Notes: generated by a model not told the origin, from the sequence alone. A stretch of 64,000 bases of DNA from Lysobacterales bacterium (GCA_027067055.1 JAMOMK010000032.1:62001-126000), one strand, 5' to 3'; positions 25,481 through 36,270 are shown, numbered from the stretch's first letter. Made by a program: numbers and translations.

Positions 25481-27751
25481 TTATTGAGGTAAGACTTTAG
25501 CTTTTAATAAGCCTAGGTATTGCTCATCTTTAATCTCCCAAAATTCATTAGCATTATTTTTACATTCATTAGCCAAATCTAATGCAATTAATGTATTGCC
25601 TAGTTTATTATTCGCTTTAGATTTTAGTAATAAATAGGGATAAGGCAAAGGGGTATAACTTAAGGATTCTTCAAGAATTTTCAATCCATTTTTCGCTTGG
25701 TTATTGGCAATGTAATATTCTGAAATCAAATTATTGATTGCAATAATAATTTCGCCATCTTTAGTCAATATGGCTGTTGTTTTTGCTTTGAGTAATAGCT
25801 GAATAGCTAAATCATCTTGTTTTGATAATAGGTAGTACCTCCCTAAAGATTTATCTATCCTTGGTTGTAATCTAATTTCATCTGTTTCATCAATATATTT
25901 TTGTACCTGACTAATTTTTTCTAAAGCTTTTTCTAATTTTTTTTCATCTAAGTATAACTCTATCGACAGCATATGGTTTTTTAGTAAAGCTCTTTTATTA
26001 TTTGAATTTTTTGCAGATTGCAGATGTTCTTTTAATAACATTTCAGATTTAATCCAATTCTTTTGAGCTCTAGCAATATCAATAGCATATTGTTTACTAA
26101 TTTGTAACATAGCACTATAGTCAATCTCAATAGCAATCTCTCGCATTTCCTGATTGGCCTGCCATGCTTTGGTAAAATTCCCTTGCACCATCAACAAATA
26201 AATCAACTCATTCAAAGTAGCTCCAATACCAAGTTTAAAATTTAACGTTTTAGAAATTAATAACGCTTTTTCAAGATGCATGACAGATTCTTTATATTTA
26301 GATTGGTGTGTTGTTATCCTTGCAAATGTTGAATAGGCTTTGGCCTCGCCTAACAAATCTTCTAATCTATTGTAGAGTTTTATGGCTTTTTTTATTGTAG
26401 TTTCTGCTTCACCTGTTTTTCCTAACGTTTGAAGAATACTGGATTTTTTTTGCAATACATTGGCTAAAAAATCATAATTTAAAGATTTGGTTGCTTCTTT
26501 TTCAAGAATATTTAATTGCTCAAGTGCTTTTTGGTATTCGGTAAGTTTTGCATAGGTATGGCTAAGGTTATAACGAATTTCATTAGTTTGATAGGTTTCT
26601 GCATCATTATATTTACCTAGGGTTTGTAAATAGAGTTTTTTAGCCTGTTCATATTTACCCTGGGTGTCATAAATATCTCCGCGCATTGTTTCAACCTGAA
26701 TCTTCAATTGTGAAAAACCATCTATTTCTGAAAGCGTAGTAAGTATCGCCAAACTCTCCTCTAATTTACCTTCAGCTACTTTTACCTGTGCAAGCTGAAG
26801 CCTTGCTAAATAAAAGTCTGGTTTTTCTTTTAAAGAAAGCTTAAAAGAATATTCTGCTTTTTCAAATTCGCCTTTTCCAAGGCTAGCCAATCCATGCATA
26901 TAGAGTTCTATCGTATAAGAATCATCAGGAATAAGTGAATTAATCGCATTAATAGAACTAGAGTTATCAACAGAATCAGCAATCCAACGACTAGCTGATT
27001 TCATTGCTAAACCTAAATTCTGATTTGAGAATGTTTGTGACTCCTGAGATTGCGACTTATCAATCAACGACAATTTAATAGTATAAATGCCGCCTTTTTG
27101 AGTAATACTAATCTGGGCAACTTTTAGGTTGGGCGACAGTTTCCACTGATTATTTATGTATTGTTGTTTATTGAGATATCTAGGCTTTTTTTCTAAGTCT
27201 TTTATATAACCAACGTTTACAGAACTAAAAAGCTGATCCATAAATTGAACAGATGAATCCGCAAGCCAATTATCTTTTATTGTAGTGTCATTTTCAGAAA
27301 CAAAAATCAATGGGATTTTATTTTTAGGTTTACCTGTGTGATCTAAAGCATTGAAAACCAAAACAATACTAATTATGCCAATAATCAATAGAGTAGTCAT
27401 TACTCTTTTTTTTCTTGAGGATTTACTTGCTTTATCTTTTACACCTCCAATCTTTACTTTTGGGACAAACATTAACCCTTTGCCATAAACTGTCTTAATG
27501 TATACATCTTCTTTTGCTGAATTAAGAACTTTGCGTAGTTTTGAGATAATTTGGTCAATTGAATTTTCAGTAACATGTCTACCTTTCCAAACATTGTCAA
27601 TAAGCTGGTTCTTAGTAAACATAACACCAGAATTTTCAATTAAATACAGCAACAATTCGTATTGACCTTTTGTTAATTCCAAAATTTCATTATTGTTATA
27701 CAGTTCTTTTGTATCTGTATCTAAAGTAAATTGTAAAAAATTATATCTCAT
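25481..27751 (-). CDS. CadC-like membrane regulator with TPR sensor region
   Basis: 756 residues. An OmpR-type winged helix occupies about 1-98 ('LELTKGQYELLLYLIENSG', 'NSIDQIISKLRKVL', 'IKTVYGKGLMFVP'). A single membrane helix follows a basic stretch at about 118-137 ('VMTTLLIIGIISIVLVFNAL'), and the rest is periplasmic with many TPR-like helical pairs from about 250 to 730. In CadC-type proteins the periplasmic part senses a signal and the cytoplasmic domain activates genes directly. It diverges from the BspA gene cluster across a MITE copy, making those genes plausible but unproven targets. Confidence 0.85.
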   Translation of the reverse strand: MRYNFLQFTLDTDTKELYNNNEILELTKGQYELLLYLIENSGVMFTKNQLIDNVWKGRHVTENSIDQIISKLRKVLNSAKEDVYIKTVYGKGLMFVPKVKIGGVKDKASKSSRKKRVMTTLLIIGIISIVLVFNALDHTGKPKNKIPLIFVSENDTTIKDNWLADSSVQFMDQLFSSVNVGYIKDLEKKPRYLNKQQYINNQWKLSPNLKVAQISITQKGGIYTIKLSLIDKSQSQESQTFSNQNLGLAMKSASRWIADSVDNSSSINAINSLIPDDSYTIELYMHGLASLGKGEFEKAEYSFKLSLKEKPDFYLARLQLAQVKVAEGKLEESLAILTTLSEIDGFSQLKIQVETMRGDIYDTQGKYEQAKKLYLQTLGKYNDAETYQTNEIRYNLSHTYAKLTEYQKALEQLNILEKEATKSLNYDFLANVLQKKSSILQTLGKTGEAETTIKKAIKLYNRLEDLLGEAKAYSTFARITTHQSKYKESVMHLEKALLISKTLNFKLGIGATLNELIYLLMVQGNFTKAWQANQEMREIAIEIDYSAMLQISKQYAIDIARAQKNWIKSEMLLKEHLQSAKNSNNKRALLKNHMLSIELYLDEKKLEKALEKISQVQKYIDETDEIRLQPRIDKSLGRYYLLSKQDDLAIQLLLKAKTTAILTKDGEIIIAINNLISEYYIANNQAKNGLKILEESLSYTPLPYPYLLLKSKANNKLGNTLIALDLANECKNNANEFWEIKDEQYLGLLKAKVLPQ

Positions 27752-27818
27752 ATATTTATGGATTATACAGTGTTTAACAATCAGTTTAAATTAGATTATT
27801 ATGAAATTTCTGCAATAA

Positions 27819-27981
27819 CCCAAATCCCGATATAGAAAGTACGATGATAGCACAAGTCCTTGATGCACCTAGAAAACCCAGAAAAAGCTTCATCACCAAT
27901 GAGGTGACTTTAGTTTTTCTTGATTTCCTATGCACATCAGTTACTTGCACCCTCAAACGCATTTCTATATCGGGATTTGGG
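27819..27981 (-). mobile_element. MITE-like hairpin element, copy B (163 bp)
   Basis: Reverse-complement copy of the element at 15959-16121, differing at three positions. The same perfect 20-bp inverted repeats bound it, and it is flanked directly by AATAA on both sides, a likely 5-bp target duplication. It fills half of the 326-bp gap 27752-28077 between the CadC-like regulator and the first BspA gene, ending 96 bp before the latter. The rest of the gap is AT-rich and shows no gene. Confidence 0.85.
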
Positions 27982-28077
27982 AATAATCAGAAACTATTCA
28001 GTGTTTCGACAGAATCTTTTGCAAGTAATTTTCTATACTTTTCTTTTCAATAGTAATTTAAAAAATAAAGGAAACCA

Positions 28078-31000
28078 ATGATGAAATTTATAACACTATT
28101 AACTTCGCTGCTCATAACAATACTAGTTCATGCAACACCATCGGATGATTTTGTGATAACAGTAAAAACAGATAATCCAGGTCTGTCAGGTAATAGTGCA
28201 TTTACTATACCAACAAGACCAGCATTAACTTATAAATACGATGTGGATTGTAATGATGATGGTACATACGAAGTCTTAGATGCCAACAGTGATTACACCT
28301 GTGATTATTCAGGATTAGGTGGACCTGGTACTTATACTCTTCGGGTAAAATCAGATGTCACTGATAGCTTTCCTGCCATTCATTTTAATGACTCAGGTGA
28401 TAAAGATAAAATTCTGACTGTACAACAATGGGGGAAAAATCCTTGGTTAGTTATGGATAGTGCCTTTCAAGGTGCGTCAAACTTGACAATTACCGCTACT
28501 GATGCACCAGATCTATCTGCTGTATCATCAACATTTGAAATGTTCAAAGATGCCGTATCAGTGGATACTGATTTGGCGGGCTGGGATGTTACCAATATTA
28601 ATGTCATGAATGGGATGTTTTCAGGTGTGACCTTATCAAGGGCTAATTACGATGCCATATTGATTAGTTTTAACAATCAAAATGTAATAGACGGTGTTCC
28701 ATTTGATGCAGGCAACTCTAAATATTGTGCCATACTAGCACGACAAAACCTTGTCGATAATGCTGCACATAATTGGGATATTCTCGATGGAGGTCAAGGC
28801 TTAGGGTGTCCAGACCCAACTGATGATTTTGTTATTACTGTAAAAACTGACAATCCAGGTGTTTCTACCAATACTCAATTTAGAATCCATACAAATTCTT
28901 TAGAAACATACGACTATAGTGTTGACTGTGATAATAATAGCATCTATGAAATTGCTAGTGCTACGGGGGATTACACTTGCCAATACCCAAGTTCAGGGAC
29001 TTATACTTTAAGAATAAAATATAACCGAGTGACTAATGCAGGTTTCCCCAGTATAAGTTTTTTCGGAGTAGCCGATGCTGATAAATTATTAACCATTGAA
29101 CAATGGGGAACAAACCCGTGGACAACTATGAATAGTGCTTTTAGAAATGCCAATAATTTACTTACAACAGCAACAGACATTCCTGATTTCTCAAATTTAA
29201 ATTCTTTAAATCACATGTTTCGAGACGCAGGTTTAGTAAATCCTAATACCAGTAATTGGGATACTTCTTCAATTGAAACTATGGAATCAATGTTTAATGG
29301 TGCTACTTCTGCCAATCCAGATACCAGTAATTGGGACACTTCTTCAGTTACAACAATGTTTTCCATGTTTAGAGGAGCAACCTCTGCAAATCCAGATACA
29401 AGTAGTTGGAATACTTCCTTAGTTGAAAATATGGTCTCAATGTTTAATGGTGCTATTTCTGCAAATCCAGATACCAGTAACTGGAACATTGAAAATGTAG
29501 GATTTATGCTTGGTATGTTTAGTGGTGTGACACTCCCTTCACTTGATTATGATGCAATATTAATTGGCTTTAGCCAACAAAATGTCAAACAAAATGTATT
29601 CTTTTCCGGTGGGAATTCAAAATATTGTACTCAAAGTGCCCATGATATATTAGCTGTGGATAATAATTGGAACATTAATGATGATGGCATTGATACAAAT
29701 TGTAATTCATTTGATGATTTCGTCATAACCGTAAAAACTGACAATCCAGGTTTCACCATACCTGAAATGTTTCGCATACCAACCAAGCCAGGTTTAACTT
29801 ATAATTATAATGTGGATTGTAATGACGATGGTATCAATGAAGCAACTGCACAGACAGGAGATTATTTTTGTGATTATTCTGTAGGTGGATTAAATTTAGG
29901 TGCTGGAACATACACCATCCGCATAAAAGACAACACAGGTACAGGTGATGGCTTTCCAAGTATAAACTTTAATAACACTTTTGACCGCTTAAAAATTATA
30001 ACTGTTGAAAAATGGGGAACAGGCAAATGGACAAATATGCAACGTGCCTTTTATGGTGCTGAAAATCTTACCTTTTCTACCATAGAAGGGAATCCTGATT
30101 TTTCTAGTGTAACAACGATGGAAGGCATGTTTTGGAAAGCCACTTTAGCTAATCCAAAAACAACAAACTGGGACACATCATCAGTAACAGATATGCGCAG
30201 TCTCTTTAATCAAGCAGAAAATGCCCAACCTGATACCAGCTTGTGGGATACTCACTTGGTTGAGGATATGTCCTTTATGTTTCGCCAAGCCTTTTTAGCC
30301 AACCCAGATACAAGCTTATGGGATACTTCCAAAGTTTTGAGTATGAGCTCAATGTTTAACCAAGCAAGTATTGCCACACCTGATACCAGTAGTTGGGATA
30401 CAGCAATGGTCAATAACATGAGTTTTATGTTTAGGTTGGCATTAGTTGCCGAACCAGATGTAAGCAGTTGGAATGTCGAGCAAGTGGGTGATTTTGACAA
30501 TATGTTTATTGGCACAACACTTTCTACAACAACCTACGACAATTTATTAATAACATTTGATGCCCAAAACGTACAAGCAAACAAATTGTTCCACGGTGGC
30601 AACTCTAAATATTGTGCTATTGCTGCGCACGATAATTTAGATATGGGTGATAATTGGACAATTACCGATGGTGGTATGGATACCAACTGCCCTAGCCCAT
30701 TAGATGACTTTGTTATCACCGTAAAAACTGACCACCTAGGGACTTCTGCTGATAATGAATTTACCATTCCTACAAATCTTGGACAAGCCTACGACTACAG
30801 TGTTGATTGTGATAATGATGGCATCAATGATATTTTAGGAGCAACTGGAGATTCTACTTGTATATACCCAAGTGCTGGAACATATACAATTAGAATTAAA
30901 TACAACCAAGCGACCAATGCAGGCTTTCCACGAATATATTTTAATGGTAATGGAGATACACAGAAATTATTAACCATAGAGCAATGGGGAACAAACCCTT

Positions 31001-31737
31001 GGGCAAGTATGAGTAGCGCCTTTGAAGGAGCAAGCCACTTAACAACAACAGCATTAGATGTTCCAGATTTTTCTAACATGACATTTATGTTTCAAATGTT
31101 TAAAAATGCAACCTTAGTAACTCCCAATACCAGTAATTGGAATACTTCCTCTATTGTAACAATGTTTGAAATGTTCAGGGGAGCAACATCGGCCAATCCT
31201 GATACCAGTAACTGGAATATAGAAAATGTTACAACAATGAATCGTATGTTTTTAGGGGTTACGCTTCCAACTGCAAGTTACGATGCAATATTGATAAACT
31301 TTAGCCAGCAAATTGTGAAACAGAATATAAATTTTCATGGTGGCAGTTCAAAATATTGTGCTTTAATTGCTCATGATATTTTAGATATAAATAATGGCTG
31401 GACAATAATAGATGGAGGTTTAGACACAAACTGCCCTCCTCTAGTTGAAGATGTTTTCTCCAACGGTTTTGAGGATGTGATTATCTTCAAATCTACCGAA
31501 GCACAATTTGTTTATGATTTTTCCCAAGTTTCAGTTAAAGATTTAGACGAAAACCCATTACTAATAGCTAAAGGAATAAATAATCAACATCAGCCTACTC
31601 TACTGATATATTTGCGTAATGACTTGGGTCAATTACAAATAAGGCAAGATTTTATTGATGATGAAAACCAATGGGTTCAAGGGTCATGGGAATCAATTGA
31701 AAACAATAAAAATACGTTAATCCATTGGAGTAAATAA
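28078..31737 (+). CDS. Secreted BspA/DUF285 repeat protein
   Basis: 1219 residues with a signal peptide ('ITLLTSLLITILVHA'). It consists of four large modules, each opening 'DDFVITVKTD', then a 'YNVDCNDDG' and 'GTYTIRIK' beta part, 'LLTIEQWGTNPW', and a run of about 25-residue DUF285 repeats ('NTSNWDTSSVTTM', 'MFRGATSANPD'), closed by 'YDAILI' and a Cys-bearing 'NSKYC' segment. The C-terminal 110 residues ('VEDVFSNGFEDVIIFKS') are almost the same in the next gene. The ATG at 28078 has AAAGGA five bases upstream; a second ATG follows directly. BspA-type proteins are commonly surface-bound adhesins; that role here is inferred. Confidence 0.88.
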   Translation: MMKFITLLTSLLITILVHATPSDDFVITVKTDNPGLSGNSAFTIPTRPALTYKYDVDCNDDGTYEVLDANSDYTCDYSGLGGPGTYTLRVKSDVTDSFPAIHFNDSGDKDKILTVQQWGKNPWLVMDSAFQGASNLTITATDAPDLSAVSSTFEMFKDAVSVDTDLAGWDVTNINVMNGMFSGVTLSRANYDAILISFNNQNVIDGVPFDAGNSKYCAILARQNLVDNAAHNWDILDGGQGLGCPDPTDDFVITVKTDNPGVSTNTQFRIHTNSLETYDYSVDCDNNSIYEIASATGDYTCQYPSSGTYTLRIKYNRVTNAGFPSISFFGVADADKLLTIEQWGTNPWTTMNSAFRNANNLLTTATDIPDFSNLNSLNHMFRDAGLVNPNTSNWDTSSIETMESMFNGATSANPDTSNWDTSSVTTMFSMFRGATSANPDTSSWNTSLVENMVSMFNGAISANPDTSNWNIENVGFMLGMFSGVTLPSLDYDAILIGFSQQNVKQNVFFSGGNSKYCTQSAHDILAVDNNWNINDDGIDTNCNSFDDFVITVKTDNPGFTIPEMFRIPTKPGLTYNYNVDCNDDGINEATAQTGDYFCDYSVGGLNLGAGTYTIRIKDNTGTGDGFPSINFNNTFDRLKIITVEKWGTGKWTNMQRAFYGAENLTFSTIEGNPDFSSVTTMEGMFWKATLANPKTTNWDTSSVTDMRSLFNQAENAQPDTSLWDTHLVEDMSFMFRQAFLANPDTSLWDTSKVLSMSSMFNQASIATPDTSSWDTAMVNNMSFMFRLALVAEPDVSSWNVEQVGDFDNMFIGTTLSTTTYDNLLITFDAQNVQANKLFHGGNSKYCAIAAHDNLDMGDNWTITDGGMDTNCPSPLDDFVITVKTDHLGTSADNEFTIPTNLGQAYDYSVDCDNDGINDILGATGDSTCIYPSAGTYTIRIKYNQATNAGFPRIYFNGNGDTQKLLTIEQWGTNPWASMSSAFEGASHLTTTALDVPDFSNMTFMFQMFKNATLVTPNTSNWNTSSIVTMFEMFRGATSANPDTSNWNIENVTTMNRMFLGVTLPTASYDAILINFSQQIVKQNINFHGGSSKYCALIAHDILDINNGWTIIDGGLDTNCPPLVEDVFSNGFEDVIIFKSTEAQFVYDFSQVSVKDLDENPLLIAKGINNQHQPTLLIYLRNDLGQLQIRQDFIDDENQWVQGSWESIENNKNTLIHWSK

Positions 31738-31738
31738 A

Positions 31739-34700
31739 ATGAATACGCATTTGAAAAAATTATTGTTGCCACTTGCCTTGTTTATTAACCCAGCACAAAG
31801 TGCCATACAAGATGATTTTGTTATCACCGTAAAGACCAATAACTCAGGCACTTCTACTGATGTACAGTTCAATATCCCAACAAATCCGGGAGATACTTAC
31901 AACTACAATGTCGATTGTAATAATGATGGAATCGATGAAGTAACTGGGGCAACAAGTAATTATTTGTGTAACTATGCCAGTTCAGGAACTTACATCATAA
32001 GAATCAAAGATAATACAGGTACTGGGGATGGCTTTCCAAGGGTTCATTTTAACAGCCAAGATGATAAAGATAAATTACTCACCATTCAACAGTGGGGCTC
32101 AGGCAAATGGACAAGCATGAAAGCAGCCTTTAAAGGCACATCAAATTTACAAGTGACAGCAGCAGACTCACCAGATTTAAATCTAGTCATTGATATGTCT
32201 CAAATGTTTATGGATGCAACAAACATGAATGGTGATATAAGTCAGTGGCAACCTGAATTTGTAGAAGATTTTAGTCAAATGTTTTCAGGTGCATCCTCAT
32301 TTAATCAAAATATAGGAGGATGGCAGCTTGGAGAAGCATCTACATTTTTTGAAATGTTTAAAAATGCCACCTCTTTTGACCAAGATATAAGTAATTGGGA
32401 TTTAGGAAACATGCTTGAGTTATCAGGGATGTTTTCAGGTGCAACTTTGTCTGTTGCTAATTATGATACTTTATTAGTCGGGTGGAATGCTCAAAATCCA
32501 CAAGCAAATTTAACTTTCGATGGCGGCTTTTCAAAATATTGTGCCATAACAGAGCATGATAATTTAACTTCAAATTTAGGGCATAAGTGGACGATAACAG
32601 ATGGTGGTATTGACACCAATTGCCCAAGTCCATTAAATGATTTTATTATTACAGTCAAAACTGACAACAACGGTACATCTACAGATTTACAGTTTGAGAT
32701 ACCTACAAATGGCAGCACTTACAATTACAATGTTGATTGCGACAATGATGGCATTGATGAAATCACAGGAGCAACCGGCAATTATCTATGCGAATATGCC
32801 AGTGCAGGAACTTATACCATCAGGATAAAAGATAATTCAGGTGTAAAAACAGGATTCCCTAGGATTTATTTTAATAATCGTTTTGATAAAGAGAAAATTA
32901 TTGCCGTAGAACAATGGGGAACAGGTATCTGGTCAAGTATGTATCATGCTTTCTATGGAGCAAAAAGCTTATTAACAACAGCAGCAGATCAACCTGATTT
33001 TTCTCAATTAATAGATTTAACCGGTATGTTTAGAAACGCATTCTTGGTAAATCCAAATACAGGTAATTGGGATGTTTCAAATGTAAAGTATATGAAAGAT
33101 ATGTTTAAAGGGGCAAGATCGGCATTGCCTAATACAAGTAATTGGGTAACTTCAAACGTCACTAGAATGAGCGGAATGTTTGATTTCGCATCTATAGCAA
33201 ATCCTGATACGAGTAACTGGGATACATCGCAAGTCACCAGTATGAGTTATATGTTTCGGGCAGCACCATTAGCTACTCCAAATACCAGTGGGTGGGATAC
33301 TGGAAAAGTAACAGGTATGAGGGATATGTTTAACTCAGCTGACAAAGCCAACCCTGATACCAGTAACTGGGATACTTCAAAGGTAAGATCAATGAATAGT
33401 ATGTTTTTTAGTGCGGATATAGCAACTCCAGATACCAGCAATTGGGATACATCTTTAGTAGAAGACATGGGACAACTATTTCGTATTGCTAAAATGGCTA
33501 ACCCAAATACAAGTAGTTGGAATACTTCAAATGTGGTTTATATGGATCGTATGTTTGATGATGCGGATTTAGCAACGCCAGATACCAGTGGATGGAACAC
33601 CTCAAAAGTAACTAATATGAGAGGGATGTTTAGTGGAGCTTTACTTGCAAACCCCAATACCAGTAATTGGGATACTTCAAAAGTAATCGATATAAGTTCA
33701 ATGTTCTCATATGCACGTTTAGCCAGTCCAGATACTACTAATTGGGATACTTCAAAAGTAATTAGGATGAATCGTATGTTTTTGAATGCCGATAAAGCTA
33801 AACCTAATACCAGTAACTGGGATACTTCATCAGTTACAACAATGGAAAATATGTTTAACTCAGCTGATATAGCAAATCCTGACACAAGTAACTGGGATAC
33901 ATCGCAAGTCATCAGTATGAGTAATATGTTTCGGTCAGCACAATTAGCTAACCCTAACACAAATGGATGGGACACCTCCTCAGTTACCAATATGAACCAG
34001 ATGTTTTATAAAGCTTACTCTTCTAACCCCAACACTGAAAATTGGAATATTTCAAAAGTAACTGAAATGGATGATATGTTTTATGATGTTACTCTAGCAA
34101 CTATTACTTATGACCATATTTTAATAGATTTTAACAATACGGCCTTTGAAACAGGTATTGTATTTAATGGTGGTAATAGTAAGTACTGTAGTGCCGAAGC
34201 ACAATCTGCTAGAGAAAACCTCATTAATAACTATAACTGGACAATTACTGATGGTGGGCTATGTCTTGATTCAAACATTTTTGATGACTTTGTGATTAAA
34301 GTTACAACTGATAATAGTGGTGTCACTAATGATTTGAGCTTTAAAATTCCCGCAAAATCTGATTTAATTTATAACTATAATGTAGATTGTGATAACGATG
34401 GAAACAATGAAGCAACAGGACTAGATAGCTCATATATTTGTCAATATGCAGATGCAGGTACCTATGTTATAAGGATTAAAGACAATACGGGTTTAGGCAA
34501 TGGCTACCCTAGTAGTTACAGCCAATTTCATGAAGACAAAAAGAAAATGGTTTCAGTACTTCAATGGGGTACGGGAAAATGGCAAACAATGGAAAGAGCC
34601 TTTGGTGATGCTGAAAATGTACATATAGTAGCCAAAGATAGTCCTGATATATCACATGTAAGTAGTTTTTCCTCTATGTTTGAGAATGCTTTTGTATCTA

Positions 34701-36046
34701 ACCCAGATGTTAGTGATTGGGATGTAACAACTATCACTGATATGACTGATATGTTTAATGGGATAACACTATCATCTGATGTTTATGATGACTTATTGTT
34801 AAGTTTTAATGCTCAAAACTTACAAATCGGCATTGATTTTAATGGAGGAAATTCAACTTATTGTGCGATTGATGCCCATGATAACTTAACAAATATTGCC
34901 ACTGGTCATGGGTGGTTGATTGCAGATGATGGTGTCGGTGCAAACTGTGCCCAAAGTGATGACTATTTTATCTTTAGTGTTGATACTAACACAACTGGAG
35001 TGGGTACTTCATCGTCAACACAATTTACTATACCGACACTAGGTAGTGGCTATAACTATGATGTAATCTGTGATGTTGATAACCCTCAAACAAGCACCGC
35101 TAGATCTCTTACGGCAAATTATACATGTAACTACCCGATGGCAGGAACCTATACTATAAAAATTTCGTCCAATGTAGATAATGCAATATTTGGAGGGGGT
35201 TTTCCTCGAATTTATTTTAATAACGAAGGTGACAAGCTAAAAATAACTGAAATTAGCCAATGGGGTAGCGGGGTATGGAAAAGTATGGAATCAGCCTTTA
35301 GAGGCACAAGCAACATGATTGTAACGGCAACCGATACACCAAATTTAACACAAGTTACTGACATGAGTCAGATGTTTAGGTTTGCCTCTTTGGCAAATCC
35401 AAATGTGAGTTTGTGGGACACTTCAAATGTCACAACTATGGAGCTAATGTTTAATGGAGCCTTAGCGGCGACTCCCAATATAAGCAATTGGGATGTTAGT
35501 AATGTAGATAACATGGACAATATGTTGTTAGGACTAACTCTACCAACAACAACCTATGATGCCACATTAATCAACTTTAATTTACAAAACTTACAATCTG
35601 GTGTCAATTTCCATGCAGGAGACTCGAAATATTGTGCTGTAACAGCACATGACAATTTAACCAATATAACCACAGGGTTTGGATGGACAATTACCGACGG
35701 TGCTTTAGATACAAATTGCCCTCCTTTAGTTGAAGATGTTTTTACTAACGGATTTGAGGATGTGGTTATTTTCAAATCTGCCGAAGCACAATTTGTTTTT
35801 GATTTTTTCCAAGTTTCAGTTAAAGATTTAGACAAAAACTCATTACTAATAGCTAAAGGGTTAAATAATCACCATCAGCCTACTCTATTGATATATTTGC
35901 GTAATGATTTAGGACAATTGCAAATAAGAAAAGATTTTATTGATGAAGAGAATCAATGGATTCAAGGACCGTGGGAATCCATTGAAAACAACAATAATAC
36001 GTTAATCCATTGGAATAAAACAAGGTTTTCTCAACAGATAAAATAA
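31739..36046 (+). CDS. Secreted BspA/DUF285 repeat protein, larger paralogue
   Basis: 1435 residues, signal peptide 'KLLLPLALFINPAQSA'. Same plan as its upstream neighbour: four modules beginning with a DDFVITVKT-like motif, each with DUF285 repeats. The second module is greatly expanded, with 14 consecutive 25-residue units. The last module is preceded by a more divergent 'DDYFIFSVDTNTTG' opening. The C-terminal region 'VEDVFTNGFEDVVIFKS' onward is nearly identical to the neighbour, indicating duplication or gene conversion. The start is one base after the neighbour's stop, so the two are co-transcribed, and a good terminator follows. Likely exported and surface-associated; ligand unknown. 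Confidence 0.88.
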   Translation: MNTHLKKLLLPLALFINPAQSAIQDDFVITVKTNNSGTSTDVQFNIPTNPGDTYNYNVDCNNDGIDEVTGATSNYLCNYASSGTYIIRIKDNTGTGDGFPRVHFNSQDDKDKLLTIQQWGSGKWTSMKAAFKGTSNLQVTAADSPDLNLVIDMSQMFMDATNMNGDISQWQPEFVEDFSQMFSGASSFNQNIGGWQLGEASTFFEMFKNATSFDQDISNWDLGNMLELSGMFSGATLSVANYDTLLVGWNAQNPQANLTFDGGFSKYCAITEHDNLTSNLGHKWTITDGGIDTNCPSPLNDFIITVKTDNNGTSTDLQFEIPTNGSTYNYNVDCDNDGIDEITGATGNYLCEYASAGTYTIRIKDNSGVKTGFPRIYFNNRFDKEKIIAVEQWGTGIWSSMYHAFYGAKSLLTTAADQPDFSQLIDLTGMFRNAFLVNPNTGNWDVSNVKYMKDMFKGARSALPNTSNWVTSNVTRMSGMFDFASIANPDTSNWDTSQVTSMSYMFRAAPLATPNTSGWDTGKVTGMRDMFNSADKANPDTSNWDTSKVRSMNSMFFSADIATPDTSNWDTSLVEDMGQLFRIAKMANPNTSSWNTSNVVYMDRMFDDADLATPDTSGWNTSKVTNMRGMFSGALLANPNTSNWDTSKVIDISSMFSYARLASPDTTNWDTSKVIRMNRMFLNADKAKPNTSNWDTSSVTTMENMFNSADIANPDTSNWDTSQVISMSNMFRSAQLANPNTNGWDTSSVTNMNQMFYKAYSSNPNTENWNISKVTEMDDMFYDVTLATITYDHILIDFNNTAFETGIVFNGGNSKYCSAEAQSARENLINNYNWTITDGGLCLDSNIFDDFVIKVTTDNSGVTNDLSFKIPAKSDLIYNYNVDCDNDGNNEATGLDSSYICQYADAGTYVIRIKDNTGLGNGYPSSYSQFHEDKKKMVSVLQWGTGKWQTMERAFGDAENVHIVAKDSPDISHVSSFSSMFENAFVSNPDVSDWDVTTITDMTDMFNGITLSSDVYDDLLLSFNAQNLQIGIDFNGGNSTYCAIDAHDNLTNIATGHGWLIADDGVGANCAQSDDYFIFSVDTNTTGVGTSSSTQFTIPTLGSGYNYDVICDVDNPQTSTARSLTANYTCNYPMAGTYTIKISSNVDNAIFGGGFPRIYFNNEGDKLKITEISQWGSGVWKSMESAFRGTSNMIVTATDTPNLTQVTDMSQMFRFASLANPNVSLWDTSNVTTMELMFNGALAATPNISNWDVSNVDNMDNMLLGLTLPTTTYDATLINFNLQNLQSGVNFHAGDSKYCAVTAHDNLTNITTGFGWTITDGALDTNCPPLVEDVFTNGFEDVVIFKSAEAQFVFDFFQVSVKDLDKNSLLIAKGLNNHHQPTLLIYLRNDLGQLQIRKDFIDEENQWIQGPWESIENNNNTLIHWNKTRFSQQIK
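33056..34093 (+). repeat. Tandem 75-bp repeats (DUF285) within the larger BspA gene
   Basis: Fourteen consecutive 25-codon units, each of the form N/D-T-S-N-W-D-T-S-x-V-x-x-M-x-x-M-F, then about eight variable residues ending in Pro. All but the ends keep exact 75-bp spacing. Codons differ between units, so it is an old or diversifying array and not a fresh expansion. This region could readily gain or lose units by recombination. Confidence 0.85.
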
Positions 36047-36081
36047 GCAAGGTTACACTGGAAATATTGGGGGAAATAGAA

Positions 36082-36132
36082 CCACAAGTTATATGATTAT
36101 TATAATACTTAACTTGTGGCTTTATTTATCTT
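36082..36132 (+). terminator. Rho-independent terminator after the BspA pair
   Basis: Perfect 10-bp stem CCACAAGTTA / TAACTTGTGG with an 18-base loop, followed by CTTTATTTATCTTTT. It ends transcription of the two BspA genes. The remaining gap up to 36270 presumably holds the typA promoter; no other feature seen. Confidence 0.75.
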
Positions 36133-36270
36133 TTAAGCAGCTTATCCTTAGTAGTTGGCTTTGTTTACCGTTTTAAGCCCCTATTCACTGCCAAAGTGCT
36201 AATAATACTAGGGTTTATGAGCAAATCGAGTATAATCGCGACCTTGAAATTTTAAGCTTAAGGAAACACT

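Noticed and set aside
29211-33990. Several antisense frames opposite the BspA genes with repeated 'VSQLLVSG'
   Set aside because: They mirror the DUF285 repeats on the other strand; the coding strand has signal peptides, modules and ribosome sites.
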